DNA from: Lepisosteus oculatus
Lineage: Eukaryota; Chordata; Actinopteri; Semionotiformes; Lepisosteidae
DNA length: 64,000 nucleotides
NCBI RefSeq assembly: GCF_040954835.1
Contig: NC_090697.1
Coordinates: 40,794,788 to 40,858,787, forward strand
Direction of reading: 5' to 3'
Shown here one piece after another: positions 62,890-64,000 of this stretch (position 1 is the first letter of the stretch; each line of letters opens with the position of its first letter). The notes beneath the pieces are model-generated. The model was not told where the DNA came from. It ran no database searches and saw only the letters and a list, made by a program, of their open reading frames with translations. The position numbers were made by a program, and so were the translations under genes.

Positions 62890-63240
62890 AGAGAACATCT
62901 GAAAATAATAGGAGGACATTTGGCCCAACTAGCTTGTTTGGTTGTAGAAACTAATGATCTGAGGACAACATTCAGCCATATCTTGAAAAAAAGCAATGAT
63001 ATTTATTTCTACAGCATGGGCAGATTGCTTGTTCCTGACTTCCTGCAATCCTTTGCGTAAAAAAGTTGCTTCTTGCTCTCAGGTGTTAAAGCACTTCCAT
63101 TTACTTTTCATGTGTATCCTTCTGTTTCAATTTGTGTTTCACTGTTGATTGTGAAGAAGTCAATAGGGCTAATTTTATGAACACTGAGATTTTTCTTTGG
63201 TTTGAGACAAGCTACATATTTTTTAATGTTTCTCTGGTAG
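62890..63240 (-). repeat. fish interspersed repeat, reverse orientation
   Basis: 'aggacatttggcccaactagcttgtttggttgt', then 'cttgttcctgacttcctgcaatcc', 'gttgcttcttgctctcagg' and 'tgattgtgaagaagtcaatagggc' (all in part). It starts with the inverse of the 'gggccgaatgg' ending seen at 54150-54320. Confidence 0.5.
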
Positions 63241-63334
63241 GTTATAAGGTTAATGGCCACTGTCACTTTCTTTCTTTGCACCACTTTACTGTTTATCTGC
63301 ATACACACCTCAAATGTCTCTACTAATATATTCA

Positions 63335-63640
63335 TTAACTCCATCCATTTATCCATCCATCTTCAACCACTTTACAAGGTCATGGAGGAGCCAGGGCCTA
63401 TCCTGCCAGGATACACGCTGAACAGGACACCAATCCATTGCAGGGCCACACAGACACAGCAAGGCCAATTTTCCCAGAAGCAACTTAACCTACCAGTATA
63501 TCTTTGGATTCTAGGAGGAAATCAGAGCACCTGAAGAAAAACCCATGCAAACACAGGAGGACATACAAACTCCATACAGATAGTACCTCAGGAACTGAGC
63601 TCAGAGCCCCAGCTCTTTGAAGAGGGAATCCTAATTGTTT
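63335..63640 (+). repeat. SINE-like fish interspersed repeat
   Basis: 'ccatccatttatccatccatcttcaa', 'gagccagggcctatcctgcc', 'ccaatccattgcagggccacac', 'ttttcccagaagcaacttaacctacc' and 'acatacaaactccatacagatag' run in the same order as 19891-20190. The reading frame 63253-63534 crosses it and is not a gene. Confidence 0.8.
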
Positions 63641-64000
63641 ATCTCATTTTTAATTTATTCTTTTTATAGAATATACCTATACAAAAAAATACTTCTGTTT
63701 TTCACATTGTGCCGTATTTCAGATATTTTACTTATATCAATTTAACCTTATTTTGATGGCTCATAATGGATTGCTTTGGGTCTATTTTTTCTTATTGTAG
63801 TGTGAGAGAGTGAGTGTCTTTAGATCCACAATGTAAGGCACGCCCAGGGTGTGACTGAACAAGACCTGTGCTTTGCAATGTACCCGTAAATTAAGTGTTA
63901 TTACTTATTCATCAGCCTTTCATCTGGCTTTAAAAGATCTGTTTGCTTGTCATTCTAAGCATTTTCTCTCTCAAGGTCAAAAGTTCTACTGTGATTTAGT
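63641..64000. other. window end, nothing recognised
   Basis: No supported feature. Confidence 0.5.

Noticed and set aside
1..64000. Other known BMP2 neighbours (such as FERMT1 or HAO1)
   Set aside because: No exons resembling them were found in the window.
1..64000. CRISPR arrays, operons or bacterial-type signals
   Set aside because: The window is eukaryotic, with spliced genes and vertebrate repeats. No regularly spaced short repeats were seen.

Overview
This window looks like AT-rich, intron-bearing vertebrate genomic DNA, most likely from a ray-finned fish. Its repeats are fish-like: Tc1/mariner, L1 and Tx1-clade LINE remnants, a hAT element, TG...CA LTRs, and interspersed repeats with the 'catgcaaactccacac' and 'gggccttgctcaggagcc' signatures. 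The density and type of these repeats remind me of a non-teleost such as gar. That species guess is recollection, not proof.

The core is a head-to-tail pair of TGF-beta superfamily ligand genes on the + strand. The first is a Vg1/GDF1/GDF3-type gene (28320-29713, two coding exons, 375 aa). The second is bmp2 (coding 33405-37977, two coding exons, 399 aa). It has a recognisable 5' non-coding exon ending at 32690 and a conserved AU-rich 3' UTR block beginning at 37978. Both coding introns sit at the same aligned codon and in the same phase, which fits descent from one ancestral gene. The bmp2 leader holds a 20-codon upstream ORF that stops 9 nt before the main AUG. Its peptide resembles the one I recall at the same place in human BMP2.

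On the minus strand, from about 27.6 down to 23.8 kb, several open segments are bounded by plausible splice sites in compatible phases. They suggest an unidentified multi-exon gene transcribed divergently from the Vg1-type gene. This model is unproven.

Left flank (1-23.8 kb): mostly non-coding, with L1 ORF1 and ORF2 remnants, one Tc1 element at 6175-7804 with an intact 339-codon transposase and near-identical 216-bp inverted repeats, a short tandem array at 14.0-14.8 kb and SINE-like copies. Right flank (38-64 kb): a gene-poor region that may hold bmp2 regulatory elements (best-looking block 41.0-42.3 kb), then a repeat-rich zone from 49.4 kb. That zone has three decayed Tx1-clade LINE copies, one split by a small TG...CA element and by a solo LTR with a 5-bp target duplication, plus a hAT element.
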